DNA of 64,000 bases from Streptomyces sp. NBC_01571 (lineage in GTDB: Bacteria; Actinomycetota; Actinomycetes; Streptomycetales; Streptomycetaceae), in contig NZ_JAPEPZ010000001.1 of NCBI RefSeq assembly GCF_026339875.1, positions 8,494,001 through 8,558,000 on the forward strand, read 5' to 3'. A model generated the notes under the pieces. The model had not been told where the DNA came from. It was given only the letters and a program-made list of their open reading frames with translations, and did no database searches. How positions within the stretch are numbered: position 1 is the stretch's first letter; each line of letters opens with the position of its first letter. Both the position numbers and the translations under genes were made by a program. Shown one piece after another: positions 9,896 through 19,812 of the stretch.

Positions 9896-11100
9896 ACACC
9901 GATGGAATGCTCGCGGTGGCCCGTATCGTGCTGTCCGCATGCGGCCCGAACGGCTACCACCTGTCCGGCTCGCTCGCACTCCATGCCCTCGGCGGCGCCG
10001 GGGCCCGACCCGCCCACGACATCGACGTGTTCACCGACCAGGTCCAGGACACCCCGGTGGTTAGGGCGGCCGTCGCCGGCGCGCTGGCCGCCCACGGGTA
10101 CCGGGTGGAAGAGGTCCGGACCTGGGCCTTCCACCCGCTCGCGCAATGCGACCAGAACAGCGACCTGCTAGTCACGCACGCCGAGTACGGCGCAGTCACC
10201 GTGCAAATGGCCCGCATGCCGCGCTACTTCGACTCCCGCTCGGCCGCAGGCATGCCGGTCGCCGCCATCGGCGACCTCCTCTACGGCAAGCTGGAGGCTC
10301 CTGAACACCGCCTGGCTGCCAAGGACTTCGTGGACCTGGCAGTGCTTCACCGACACCTGGGGCAGCGAGACGTCGACTCCTATCTGGACGACTACGCAAG
10401 CGGAATCGCGGGACTCCGACAGCTCCCTGAGCCACAAGTGCGCGAAGACCTGTACGTCCGGCTGGCCCAGGTCGCCGACCTCCCGGACGCGGCATTCGCC
10501 GGTTACGGGTTGGACCCGCAGGCCGTGACACAGCTGCGCGCCGACCTGCTGGCCTGGGCAGACCGGATCGCACCGGCCGAACTCAACCCGAGCCGTCTGG
10601 AGCCAGACGTGGCCACAGGTCTGGAGGGCCTGAACCAGGGGGACGTGCTGGCCACGCTGGCCCGACTGGCGCGCGCGGACTCCCTGGCCTTGCTCACCCC
10701 GCCCGAGCTGAGCAGCCGACGTGGTCAGGCCATGGACCGGGCACTGACCGCCTCCTACGGACTCCGGGAGCTGGCCGAGCAACTCCCCGAAGGCGCACCT
10801 GTTCCCCCCGACGCCGCAGAGGCGATGCACCGAGTCCAGGAACTCATCGGAGAGGTACAGCGCATCACACTGGAAATCCAGCGACGCTCTCGGCTCACTG
10901 CACTCCAGCGCGCGGAAGAGGCAGCGGTACGGCGTGCTCTGGCCGAGCAACTCGATGCCGACGAGACCCCGGACCCTCACCATGCGGCGGTGAAACTGAT
11001 GCTGCAGGTCGGCCGACGGCGTCGGCACGCCGAGGCAGAGGAGGAACTCCAGCACCACCGGCCGATGACCGGTCCCGGCCACGGAGGAGTGCGGACATGA
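9892..11100 (+). CDS. AbiEii-like nucleotidyltransferase
   Basis: A 402-residue protein. The first 180 residues carry the minimal nucleotidyltransferase pattern of the AbiEii/AbiGii toxin family: a GSLALHALG turn, then the metal-binding pair in HDIDVFT, then a KDFVDLAVL block. Relatives act as toxins in abortive infection or as tRNA-targeting nucleotidyltransferases. The C-terminal 200 residues are helical with a basic, coiled-coil-like end and are not recognised. It overlaps both neighbours by 4 bp (ATGA at each junction), so the three genes form one translational unit. The toxin role is inferred from the fold only. Confidence 0.7.
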   Translation: MNTDGMLAVARIVLSACGPNGYHLSGSLALHALGGAGARPAHDIDVFTDQVQDTPVVRAAVAGALAAHGYRVEEVRTWAFHPLAQCDQNSDLLVTHAEYGAVTVQMARMPRYFDSRSAAGMPVAAIGDLLYGKLEAPEHRLAAKDFVDLAVLHRHLGQRDVDSYLDDYASGIAGLRQLPEPQVREDLYVRLAQVADLPDAAFAGYGLDPQAVTQLRADLLAWADRIAPAELNPSRLEPDVATGLEGLNQGDVLATLARLARADSLALLTPPELSSRRGQAMDRALTASYGLRELAEQLPEGAPVPPDAAEAMHRVQELIGEVQRITLEIQRRSRLTALQRAEEAAVRRALAEQLDADETPDPHHAAVKLMLQVGRRRRHAEAEEELQHHRPMTGPGHGGVRT

Positions 11101-12398
11101 CCGCCTCGAATGACGTCCCGCCACCAGACCAGCCCAGCCGCCCCGGACCAGGCGACGCGGACAGCCCCCAGGGTGACGGCGCCACCCGCGGTGACCGGGC
11201 CGACCGCGTACGGCTCGCGGACAAGTCGCTCCCACTGTTCGTGCTGCGCGAGCACGCCACCGACTATGCCACCCTCTTCTCCCGGGCCAGAGCCGAAGTA
11301 GGCCACGGCCAATGCCTCTGCCAGACACCAGCACTCCGCTTGGTCATCCGGTGCAGCCGGGCCGGCCGCTACCACCTGGCCGGATGGCCCGGCGAAGGCG
11401 AACTCCACGATCCCAGCTGCAGTTTCCACAAACTCGCCTCGGAGCTGACCGGCCGCGACGCCTACAGCACAGAAGCCATCCACGAGGGAGACGACGGCGT
11501 CGCGATCCGCTTCTCCGCCTCGCTCGCCCGCAAGCTCAGCGCCCCGGAGCCGCCCAAAGCCTCCACCGAACAACGCGATGGCCGCGCCCGCCGTACCGTC
11601 GGCCTGCTCGGTCTTCTCCACTGGTTGTGGGAGGAAGCCCAGCTCACCGCTTGGCATCCGCGCTGGCGACGACGCACCTGGTGGGTCTGCCACGCCCGGC
11701 TGAGCGAGCAGATCGCCGGATGTTCCATCAACCACGAGGAGTTGACAGAGGCTCTGTACGTCGTGCCTCCCTTCCGGAAGGAGTACGCCCGCCGCAACAC
11801 CGCTGCCTTCGAGACGTTCCGCATCGCCCGCCTGAAACGACGCGGAGACACACAGCGGCGGGGACTCATCCTCGGCGAGATCAGAGATGTCAGACCGACC
11901 CGGTACGGCGTTCAATACGCGCTGGCTCACCACCGCGGCGCCCTGTTCGCCACCGCAGCCCTCGACGAACGGCTCCGCCGCTCGTACCGGCCGGCCTTCT
12001 CCGCAGCCGCGGACGAACACGGAGCCCGCCGGATCGGCCTGTTCCTGGTCGAACTCAGCGCAAAGGGCAACGTCCGGGTGCTCGACATGGCCGCCATGCT
12101 GGTCAGCAAGCTGTACATACCCGCCGACTCCAGTCACGAAGTCGTCATGGCCAACGCCCTCACCGACGCCGGACGTGCCTACGTCAAACCCGTGCGCTAC
12201 GACGGAAACGACGCCGTCTTCCCCGACTTCGTCCTCACTGACACTCGCCCTAACTCCTACGTCGAGGTCTACGGGATCCATGGCAGAGAGGCCTACGACC
12301 AGCGTAAGCGTGTGAAGCAGGCTCACTACCAAAACCGGGGTGCCAGCTTGATCGAGTGGGACGTGACCGAACCGATCCCTGACCTGTCGAGGCACTAG
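11097..12398 (+). CDS. DUF1173 family protein, possible PD-(D/E)XK-like nuclease
   Basis: A 433-residue protein resembling DUF1173 proteins, which are common on plasmids and integrative elements. The N-terminal block CLCQTPALRLVIRC followed by HDPSCSFHK has a Cys/His arrangement that could bind metal. Near the C-terminus FPDFVL is followed by YVEVYG and a basic helix (YDQRKRVKQAHY), the D...ExY order seen in degenerate PD-(D/E)XK folds; catalysis is not established. It is the last gene of the ATGA-coupled trio and converges on the Gabija-like operon with about 75 bp between. Confidence 0.65.
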   Translation: MTASNDVPPPDQPSRPGPGDADSPQGDGATRGDRADRVRLADKSLPLFVLREHATDYATLFSRARAEVGHGQCLCQTPALRLVIRCSRAGRYHLAGWPGEGELHDPSCSFHKLASELTGRDAYSTEAIHEGDDGVAIRFSASLARKLSAPEPPKASTEQRDGRARRTVGLLGLLHWLWEEAQLTAWHPRWRRRTWWVCHARLSEQIAGCSINHEELTEALYVVPPFRKEYARRNTAAFETFRIARLKRRGDTQRRGLILGEIRDVRPTRYGVQYALAHHRGALFATAALDERLRRSYRPAFSAAADEHGARRIGLFLVELSAKGNVRVLDMAAMLVSKLYIPADSSHEVVMANALTDAGRAYVKPVRYDGNDAVFPDFVLTDTRPNSYVEVYGIHGREAYDQRKRVKQAHYQNRGASLIEWDVTEPIPDLSRH

Positions 12399-12472
12399 AT
12401 CATTAACTGCTGGGGGTGGTGGTCCGGTGAACCACTCGGCCAAGTCCTGGGTGCCCGGCGGCGTTGAGGGCT

Positions 12473-14131
12473 CTACCGCAGGGCCGCGACGAGAGGTGCC
12501 CAGAGACCGTGCACCAGGTTGGGAACGACGAGATGTGCCTTCTTCCTAGCTCGGGTCATCACGACGTACAGCAGTTTGGAGCCGGTTGGGTAGGGCTCTC
12601 CTTCGGAGCCGTGGAACTCGTTGCTTCCGAGGAGCAAGATCGTGACGTCGGCTTCCCGTCCCTTGGTCTGGTGGAGGTTCATGACCTGTATCGGGGCTCG
12701 TCGCGCCGTCCCTGCCCCCACCAGGGCTTCGTCGCGTACACGGAGGAGCTCCTGCTCGACCGCGGCAGCGTCGAAGGAGCCTTGGTCGGCGTGATGAAGG
12801 GCGATGCGCGTCTGGCGGGCCGCCTGAAGCCAGGTCTCCTGGCCACGGGCGGCTCCGACCGTGCTGTAGGCATTCGTGATCACCTCGGCGAGTCGCACGA
12901 TGTCGGGCTGACCGCCCTTGTCGACCGAGGCTCGCAGGTCCCGTGCCAGCCGATTCAGCGCGTTGCTCAGGGGCGCGTTTGTCGCCGGGCTGAGCATCTG
13001 CTGGGCGAGCGGAACCACCCTGTTGCCCTTGCGCTCCGTGGCCTGGACGTAGACGGCAAGCCCGCGGAGAACCTCAGAGTCGGGGAGGTGCAGTGCGTAC
13101 TTCACCAGGGCGAGTTGCGCAGCGAGTGCCTCACCGTGCGCCTCGGTGAGGCCGACTTGCTCGTGTACGAGGCCGTCGGCGAGGAGGGCGTCAGAGAGGC
13201 TGGAGGTCGCCACGTTGGTGTGGGTGAAGATGCTGACGGTGTGGCCGGCCTTCCGGGCGCGGCGCGCGAGGTCGATGACCTCGGCATGGCCGTGGCCGTC
13301 GGCGTAGTCGGTGACCGAGATGCGTCCCGCCGTGGCGGCGGTGCGGATGGCGTCGTGGGTGAATTCGCGTCGCATGGCGGCTTCGGCGGCGGCCGGCAGG
13401 GTTCCGCTCGGGTCGCGGTAGCTGAGCGGCGGCAGCATGATCTTGTCGGCGCCGGGCAGTCCCAGCGCTGTGGCGATCCGCGTGTCGGCGTTGATGTGTT
13501 TGAAGCCTGCGTAGATGCACTGGTTGGTATCGCCCAGTAGGACGCGGCGCGCGGTCGGGGCGATCTGCTGAAGGAACTGCCATTCCTGGTCATCGGTGTC
13601 CTGGAACTCGTCGCAGATGACGAGGCCGTACCGGGCGTTGTAGTGGTTGGGCACCTTGTCCAGGCCGAGCAGCGCCATGGCCGTCGGGATCAATTGGTTG
13701 TAGGTGAGACCGGGTCCGGCTCGACCGACGAGGCGCTGTGCTTCGCTCAGGACGGCGAGGGGTGGGGGGTATCCGTGGTGCGGGCCGAAGCTGTTGATGA
13801 TGCGCCAGGCGAAGCCGTGGAAGGTGGCCACTTCGAGGCGGGGGGCCAGCTGTCCGATCACGTTGGACGAGCGGTCGATGATCTGAGCCACCGCGGTGCG
13901 GGAGAAGGAAAGGAAGAGGACCCGCTCCGGGGCGGGCAGTCTCGTCCTTCGGCCAGCCTGGTGGGCCGCTCGGCGTCGGAGCGTCAGTCGTTCGTCAGCG
14001 TCTTCAAGGTGGCGGCGCGCGGCTGCGACGGCGGTGGTGGTCTTGCCTGTACCGGCACCCCCGAGTACGACGAGAACTGGCGCGGTGCTCTCGATGACGT
14101 CCTGCTGCTCCCCGTTGGCCTCGTACGTCAC
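12473..14131 (-). CDS. UvrD-like helicase, GajB-like
   Basis: A 552-residue superfamily 1 helicase with all motifs: GGAGTGKT at 24-31, DEFQD near 173, GDTNQCIYAG, LHQTKGREADVTILLL and YVVMTRARKKAHLV. Its length, and a start overlapping the stop of the OLD/TOPRIM gene by 4 bp, match the GajA-GajB layout of Gabija defence systems, in which GajB senses or unwinds DNA and works with the GajA nuclease. Unlike the second copy at 30.5 kb, this gene is intact. Confidence 0.8.
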   Translation of the reverse strand: MTYEANGEQQDVIESTAPVLVVLGGAGTGKTTTAVAAARRHLEDADERLTLRRRAAHQAGRRTRLPAPERVLFLSFSRTAVAQIIDRSSNVIGQLAPRLEVATFHGFAWRIINSFGPHHGYPPPLAVLSEAQRLVGRAGPGLTYNQLIPTAMALLGLDKVPNHYNARYGLVICDEFQDTDDQEWQFLQQIAPTARRVLLGDTNQCIYAGFKHINADTRIATALGLPGADKIMLPPLSYRDPSGTLPAAAEAAMRREFTHDAIRTAATAGRISVTDYADGHGHAEVIDLARRARKAGHTVSIFTHTNVATSSLSDALLADGLVHEQVGLTEAHGEALAAQLALVKYALHLPDSEVLRGLAVYVQATERKGNRVVPLAQQMLSPATNAPLSNALNRLARDLRASVDKGGQPDIVRLAEVITNAYSTVGAARGQETWLQAARQTRIALHHADQGSFDAAAVEQELLRVRDEALVGAGTARRAPIQVMNLHQTKGREADVTILLLGSNEFHGSEGEPYPTGSKLLYVVMTRARKKAHLVVPNLVHGLWAPLVAALR

Positions 14132-16056
14132 GCGGCGTCCTCGTCAGGGCGGCCGACACCTTCAAGGACGATCATCGTGGGGCCGCTGTAGCTGGAGCTG
14201 GCTGTTGTGGCGATGGCCTCCAGAATGGCCGCCAAGAGTGGCGGGTGCACCACGGGAACGTTCTCTTCCGGCTCCTCCCCTTGCTCTTCCGGGTCTGCCG
14301 GGTCGGGCTGAAGCTCGCGGTAGAGGGCGTCGAGGAAGGGTTCGTGCAGGCCCTTCTTGTGGAGTGTCAAGCAGAGGTTCGTGACGGTCTGCTCGGTGGC
14401 TTCGGTGGCCAGGGGATCCGGTTGGCCGAAGACGGTTAGGACCGAGCTGGCCGCGGCGAGGTGGGCTAGCCGGACTCCGGCGGTGATCGCGCGTTCGATC
14501 GCGGTCTTTTCCGGGAGCTGGATGACGACGTCGCACGACTTCTTGACCTTGTCGAGCTGATCCGCCGACTGCTGCGAGGGCTTGTCGGCGTCCACGACGC
14601 CGATCACGCGGAAGCCGAGCTGTTTGGCGAGATCGGCGATCTGAGGGACCTGGTCGATGCCGCCGTCGGAACCCGTTCCGGCCGCGACGAGCCGGACACC
14701 GTAGGCGGACAGGGGCAGCCTGTGGGGAGGGTAGCGCCGGTTGGCCATGCCGAGGACCGCGACGTCGTGCGGCCCCTCGGTGACTGCGACGACGGGCGCG
14801 GTGAGCGCGGGCAGCAGCTGTGTGTGGAGCTGGCGGTGCGCGACGAGCTGCTTGCGGTCGCTGACCTGCGGAAGCTGGTGGTAGGTCCGTTGGCCACCGT
14901 GGCGGACGAGGCGGACCACGTCTCCGGGTTCGAAGGCGCGCGCCACTTCGGGACGGCGGGTCGACAGCCAGGCTTGTCCGGACCGGTTGCGGATCAGCGA
15001 GGCCAGATGCTCGGCGGTGGCGGCGTCGAGCTGGTCTCCGAAGTCATCGGCGAGTACGACCGCGCCGGGGACGTTCGCGAGCAGCATGGCCTCGGCCATG
15101 GAGAGGACGGCGGTCACGGTGCTGCCGTGGTTCGTCAAGGCTAGCGGGCCGGCGGTGTCCAGCCGCAGAGCGGCCCGCAGCGTACGCAGAAGTGCGCTGA
15201 CGGATCCGTCCTCGGCGAGAAAACCAATGTCCCCGGCGGTGATCGGGTTGTCCCCGAGGCGTTTCCCGGTGCCGCCCACGGCGAGCACGGCGTCCACGGC
15301 CTCAGTGATGGCCGGGTCTTTGGATAGAGCGGCTACGGCCTCGCCGACAGCGTCGCGCAGGACTTCGAATGCGGCGACGGCCGCCTTGGGGTCGCGCTCC
15401 TCGATGTACCGTCGCAGGCTCCCGCCCGTTCGAAGCTGCAGGGGGACTCCTGCGTTGAGGGTGATGACCGGAAGGGCCCGGCGCACGGCAGCCGGCACCC
15501 GTAGAAATTGGTTGGTCTCCGGATTGCTGCGCGCCGGGTAGTAGACGACGGACTCCAGCGCCTCGGTCTCGTGGTCGTAGCTGAGCCGATAGGTGAGACG
15601 CACACACTGGGGAGCGGACGGGTCCGCCTCGTCGTCCTCGGAGGCCATCCCCGTCTCATCGAGCGGCTGGAGGTAGCCATCGACCAGTTGCTCGATCTCC
15701 GGGTCGAGATCAGACAGGGTGACCTCCACCTCCGCCGTCGACGCCTGGAGTGGCTCCGCCGGCTCAGGCGGTGCCGCCTCCGAGCCGGCTTCGGACTGGG
15801 AACTCTGGTCCTCTCCCTCTTCTTCCACCGGCGCAGTCTGGTGGAGATCCGACAGGGAGGAGCCGTGCGCCGCTTCCGGGTCTAGTACCCGGGCCAGTGC
15901 CTCGATCACATCGCTGCGGCCAGCGCGGGGCACGCCGGCCACGACCGCGTGATCGCGGGGGCGCAGGTCGAGGGACTTCCAGCCCCGGAAGTCCGTGATC
16001 AGCAGTCGGGTCACTCGCACCACACCATCATCGCCGACAACGTCCCCGGAAAGCAC
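14128..16056 (-). CDS. OLD-family ATPase/TOPRIM nuclease, GajA-like, degenerate Walker A
   Basis: A 642-residue protein. The N-terminus (VTRLLITDFRGWKSLDL) is the usual OLD/RecF-like start. The P-loop reads GVPRAGRS (41-48), with Arg in place of the catalytic Lys, and the Walker B region reads VVLADDFGD rather than a DEP/DEPE form. An acidic, Glu/Pro-rich insert follows at about 70-110. The TOPRIM half keeps its acidic residues: VTEGPHDVAVL near 425 and VVDADKP near 486. It is operonic with the helicase (4-bp overlap) and probably with the 390-residue gene upstream. Assignment to Gabija rests on domain order and pairing; ATPase competence is doubtful. Confidence 0.75.
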   Translation of the reverse strand: MLSGDVVGDDGVVRVTRLLITDFRGWKSLDLRPRDHAVVAGVPRAGRSDVIEALARVLDPEAAHGSSLSDLHQTAPVEEEGEDQSSQSEAGSEAAPPEPAEPLQASTAEVEVTLSDLDPEIEQLVDGYLQPLDETGMASEDDEADPSAPQCVRLTYRLSYDHETEALESVVYYPARSNPETNQFLRVPAAVRRALPVITLNAGVPLQLRTGGSLRRYIEERDPKAAVAAFEVLRDAVGEAVAALSKDPAITEAVDAVLAVGGTGKRLGDNPITAGDIGFLAEDGSVSALLRTLRAALRLDTAGPLALTNHGSTVTAVLSMAEAMLLANVPGAVVLADDFGDQLDAATAEHLASLIRNRSGQAWLSTRRPEVARAFEPGDVVRLVRHGGQRTYHQLPQVSDRKQLVAHRQLHTQLLPALTAPVVAVTEGPHDVAVLGMANRRYPPHRLPLSAYGVRLVAAGTGSDGGIDQVPQIADLAKQLGFRVIGVVDADKPSQQSADQLDKVKKSCDVVIQLPEKTAIERAITAGVRLAHLAAASSVLTVFGQPDPLATEATEQTVTNLCLTLHKKGLHEPFLDALYRELQPDPADPEEQGEEPEENVPVVHPPLLAAILEAIATTASSSYSGPTMIVLEGVGRPDEDAA

Positions 16057-16126
16057 GGCATTTGCCGCAAGGCGACTAAAGGGGGTGTGTGACGTGGACC
16101 AGAGCCGCAGCCAACCTGTGATCCGT

Positions 16127-17299
16127 CTACTTCAGCAGCTCTGATCGGATCCGGTCCCAGCTCGGCCGCGGGCTGGTGACCGGGTTCACGAGGGTCAGGA
16201 GGCGGCCTTCGAGGAATACATCGAGCCGGTCTGTCTGCGAGACCAGTCGGCGACGTTGGGCCCGGTGGTCCACCGGCACTCGCTCGCCCAGGACGCCGAG
16301 CAGTACTTCTTGGCGTGCCGGTCCGACCGCGTCGCCGCGGATCCACCGGCCGCGGACCTCTACGCCGGAGAACGTGCCGAGTGCGTCCTCGCGTGCGAAG
16401 GACTGGTTCATCGCTGTTTCGACCGCTGCCGCGGCTCGGCTGACCGCCGTTCCGGCGGAGGCCCCGGTTGCATGAGCCGAGCCCTCGCTGCCGGACTCGG
16501 GCGCAGAGTCTGGGGCCGCGAGGGGGTCCGGCTCCAGGTCCGTGCGCCGACGGGGATCCGGCCGGGAGACTCGGAACCGCCAGGGTTGGGCGCTGCCTGG
16601 TACATCGATCCACCCGGTCTTGAGTCCGGCCGTGGCAGGGGAGTCGTCGGGCAGGAAGATGTCGACATAGACGCCGCCCGTGCCGAGCCAGACCCAACTC
16701 ATGAAGTAAACATGCTCGTTGTGGTCGACGGACCACTGCGCGAGTTTCGCCAAGCGTGCCATTTGCGGCTGGGTCCCTTGGCCGGGCGGGAGCATCTGCT
16801 TGTGGTCGCGGCGTCGGCCCCGTGCCTCTCCGGCGAGCGGACCGGCGGCCAAGTCGTATAGAAGGTCGGGCCGTACGCCCTTTTTCGCGTAGGTTCCGAC
16901 GAGTTTTCCGGGCAGGACGTCGAAGCTGCTGAGGCCGTTGGTCCCGGGCTTCCAGTCGAAGAGTGCCTCACTGGCGGCGGTCATCACCCCGAGCCCGGTG
17001 CACTCGCTGACGAAGCGTCGGATGTGGCCGGAGCTGGAGTCGAGCGCGGAACAGTCGACCCCGAGCGCACCGGCGCCCGGGCTGCTGGTGATGTAGCTGA
17101 GGAGGAGGCTGATCTCGTGGTCACGCACACGCTGGTCAACCGTCTTGCGCAGGTCGCAGGCGAGGGCGTTGATGTTGACCAAGGCTGCCAAGGACACAGG
17201 CAGGGGGCCCTGCCCGATCTCGACGGCCTGGACGGCTTCCGCGCCGGCGCTTCCCTTCTCGACCGTGAAGCGCCACACCCGGGCGCGCACTGAACTCAT
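16127..17299 (-). CDS. Unknown protein upstream of the Gabija-like pair, possible nuclease
   Basis: A 390-residue protein not assigned to a family. It lies 70 bp upstream of the OLD gene on the same strand, so it may be a third component. The segment RPDLLYDLAAGPLAGEAR (143-160) has the spacing of a PD...ExK-type motif with Arg for Lys, followed by a helix (QMARLAKLAQWS) as in restriction-like nucleases. After residue 240 there is a basic then Ala/Ser/Pro-rich linker. It diverges from the type I restriction operon across a 530-bp gap. Confidence 0.6.
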   Translation of the reverse strand: MSSVRARVWRFTVEKGSAGAEAVQAVEIGQGPLPVSLAALVNINALACDLRKTVDQRVRDHEISLLLSYITSSPGAGALGVDCSALDSSSGHIRRFVSECTGLGVMTAASEALFDWKPGTNGLSSFDVLPGKLVGTYAKKGVRPDLLYDLAAGPLAGEARGRRRDHKQMLPPGQGTQPQMARLAKLAQWSVDHNEHVYFMSWVWLGTGGVYVDIFLPDDSPATAGLKTGWIDVPGSAQPWRFRVSRPDPRRRTDLEPDPLAAPDSAPESGSEGSAHATGASAGTAVSRAAAAVETAMNQSFAREDALGTFSGVEVRGRWIRGDAVGPARQEVLLGVLGERVPVDHRAQRRRLVSQTDRLDVFLEGRLLTLVNPVTSPRPSWDRIRSELLK

Positions 17300-17832
17300 A
17301 GGGGAAGCCTACGGCCGCTCTCCAATAGCACGACCGACCGGATCACTCCGCCTCTGCGGGGCATGCCCACCGACGTCCACGGCCCGGCTGTACCGACGCC
17401 TCGTGCGTCCTCGTCTACGGTCTGATCCCCGAGGTCAACCACGGAGCATCGCCCATGCCCCCGCTACCCACCGAGCCCCAGCCCGGCCAGTTCGGGTGGG
17501 CAGTCCTGTGACTGGGCCGGCCGCCGACTACGGCAGGAGGATCGGCAAACGGGGCACGGCGCCAGAGGCACCGCCGGCCGGCTCGGCACTCCCACGGCTC
17601 GCCACCCCTGGTTGTCATGCCGCTCTCAAGGCAGAGAGGCGCTGCCCACTCGGTTGTCGGGCGGGTAACGGGTGGCACGAATTGAACTTTTGCCTCAAAA
17701 CGGGCGCTGCTTCTGGAATGGCGTCGGTCCTGTCAGTGGCACCATCTACATTTTCCGTGTGTGGACCAGTGCCGTCATTGGTCAGCCTCTCAGCGGGTGC
17801 GCCCTGCATCCGTGCTAGGAAGGACAACTCAA
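17300..17832. other. Intergenic region between divergent defence operons
   Basis: No convincing gene on either strand. It must hold the promoters of the leftward Gabija-like operon and the rightward hsd operon. No consensus promoter, clear operator or tRNA fold was found. Confidence 0.5.
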
Positions 17833-19812
17833 GTGGTCGACCTGAAGAAGGACGTCTGGGCCGTCGCGGACACCCTGCGTGGTGTCTATGCCCGCAACAA
17901 GGCGGGTGACGTCATCCTGCCCATGACGATCCTTCGCCGCCTGGAGTGCGTCATGGCACCCCATCGGGCCCAGGTTGCCGCGATCATCGCGCAGCAGCCG
18001 AACGAGACGCTGCGCGTGAAGATGATCAAGTCCTTCACCGGCGGTGTGAAGTTCTACAACACGACGAAGCACACCCTGGCCTCGGTGTACGACTCCGGCG
18101 ACGACATGGCCGACAACCTGCTGGAGTACGTGCGCGGGTTCAGCAACGACATCGACGTCTTCGCGAACTTCCACCTGCCCCAGCACATCGAGCGGATGAG
18201 GAAGGGCGGCATCCTCGCCACGATCGTCCGCCAGTTCCGCGATCTCGACCTCTCACCCGAGGCCGTGCCGAACTCCAAGATGGGCGAGCTGTTCGAGCAC
18301 CTCATCTATATGGACTTTGAGTCGTCCAACGCTGAGTCCGGTGACCATTACACTCCGCGCGACGCGATCAACCTGCTTGTCGACTTGCTGTTCGCCGAGG
18401 ACGACAACGCGCTGTCCGGGGACGCCATCCGCAGCATTTACGACCCCACCGTTGGCACCGGTGGCATGCTCAGCGTGGCAGAGGAGCACCTGCACCGCAT
18501 GAACCAGGAGGCAGAGCTCCTCCTGTACGGGCAGGAGCTGCGCCCCGAGTCCTACGCCATGTGCCGCTCTGACATGCTCGCCAAGGGCCAGAACCCCCAG
18601 AACATCGCGCTGGGCAATACCCTGACCAAGGACTTGTTCCCGGACGACAGGTTCAACTACATCCTCTCCAACCCGCCCTACGGCGTGGACTGGAAGAACA
18701 TCGCCGAGGATGTTGAGAAGGAGCACAAGAGAGGCTTCAGCGGTCGCTTCGGGGCTGGCCTGCCCCCGACCTCCGACGGCGCCCTGCTGTTCGTACAACA
18801 CGCAATCGCCAAGATGAACCCCGCTGACAGCCAGGACGGCGGCGCCCGCGCGGGCATCGTCCTGAACGGCTCCCCGCTGTTCTCCGGCGGCGCCGGGAGC
18901 GGCTCCAGCAACATCCGGGGGTGGCTGCTGGAGAACGACTTGATCGAAGCCATCGTCGCGCTGCCGAACGACATGTTCTACAACACCGGCATTCCCACGT
19001 ACCTGTGGATCTTCGACAACAACAAACGCCCCGAGCGTCAAGGCAAAGTGCAGCTCATCGACGCCACTGCCCTGGGCGCCAAGATGGACAAGTCCCTGGG
19101 ATCGAAGCGCGTCAAGATCAACGACGCCGCCCGCGAGTGCGTGCTACAGCAGTACGCGGACATGGAGTCCTCGGACACCTCCAAGATCTTCGACAATCTC
19201 GACTTCGCCTTCTGGCAGATCACGGTCGAGCGGCCCCTGCGGCGGAACTTCGAGACCACACCCGAACGTGTCGCCCTTGTCGCTGAGCACAAGATCCTCG
19301 GCAACATCGACGGCCTCATCGACGGCCTGAACTCCTTCAATGGGGGCCAGTACCTCAACCGTGAGGACTTCCTCAACGACCTGGGCAAGCACCTCGGTTC
19401 CCGCGGCATCAGCCTGACCTCCGCGGAGCGCAAGGCCCTGTGGCAGACCCTCGGCGAGCGCGACGAGAACGCCGATATCTGCCGCTTCCAGTCCGGCAAG
19501 AACAAGGGGGAGCCGGAGCCCGACAGCCCTCTGCGCGATACGGAGCTCGTCCCCTTCGGCTGGAATGGGCACCCCAAGAGCCACGACGCCAAGGACGCCA
19601 CCATCAAGGAGTACTTCAACGCGGAGGTCAAGCCGCACATCGAGGACGCCTGGATCGACTACACCAAGACCAAGGTGGGCTACGAGATCCCCTTCACCCT
19701 CCACTTCTACAAGTACGTGCCCCCGCGCACCCTTGCTGAGATCGACGCCGACCTCGACGAGTCCCTGCAGGAGATCCTCGGCCTGCTGCACAAGGTGGAG
19801 GCAAGCAAGTGA
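17833..19812 (+). CDS. hsdM: Type I restriction-modification DNA methyltransferase HsdM
   Basis: A 659-residue adenine-N6 methyltransferase subunit. The SAM-binding block DPTVGTGGML is near residue 203 and the catalytic NPPYG near 281, with the N-terminal helical HsdM domain (TLRGVY...ILPMTILRRLE) ahead. GTG at 17833 is chosen because the protein begins in register with the family and AGGAAGG precedes it; the upstream ATG at 17761 adds an unrelated leader. The stop overlaps the hsdS start. It methylates the HsdS-specified site to protect host DNA. Confidence 0.93.
   Translation: MVDLKKDVWAVADTLRGVYARNKAGDVILPMTILRRLECVMAPHRAQVAAIIAQQPNETLRVKMIKSFTGGVKFYNTTKHTLASVYDSGDDMADNLLEYVRGFSNDIDVFANFHLPQHIERMRKGGILATIVRQFRDLDLSPEAVPNSKMGELFEHLIYMDFESSNAESGDHYTPRDAINLLVDLLFAEDDNALSGDAIRSIYDPTVGTGGMLSVAEEHLHRMNQEAELLLYGQELRPESYAMCRSDMLAKGQNPQNIALGNTLTKDLFPDDRFNYILSNPPYGVDWKNIAEDVEKEHKRGFSGRFGAGLPPTSDGALLFVQHAIAKMNPADSQDGGARAGIVLNGSPLFSGGAGSGSSNIRGWLLENDLIEAIVALPNDMFYNTGIPTYLWIFDNNKRPERQGKVQLIDATALGAKMDKSLGSKRVKINDAARECVLQQYADMESSDTSKIFDNLDFAFWQITVERPLRRNFETTPERVALVAEHKILGNIDGLIDGLNSFNGGQYLNREDFLNDLGKHLGSRGISLTSAERKALWQTLGERDENADICRFQSGKNKGEPEPDSPLRDTELVPFGWNGHPKSHDAKDATIKEYFNAEVKPHIEDAWIDYTKTKVGYEIPFTLHFYKYVPPRTLAEIDADLDESLQEILGLLHKVEASK

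Noticed and set aside
12464..13540. A 358-codon plus-strand frame
   Set aside because: It is opposite the UvrD helicase, whose motifs are unambiguous.
17300..17832. A tRNA gene or attachment site in the gap between defence operons
   Set aside because: No cloverleaf, T-loop consensus or duplicated core sequence could be found by eye.
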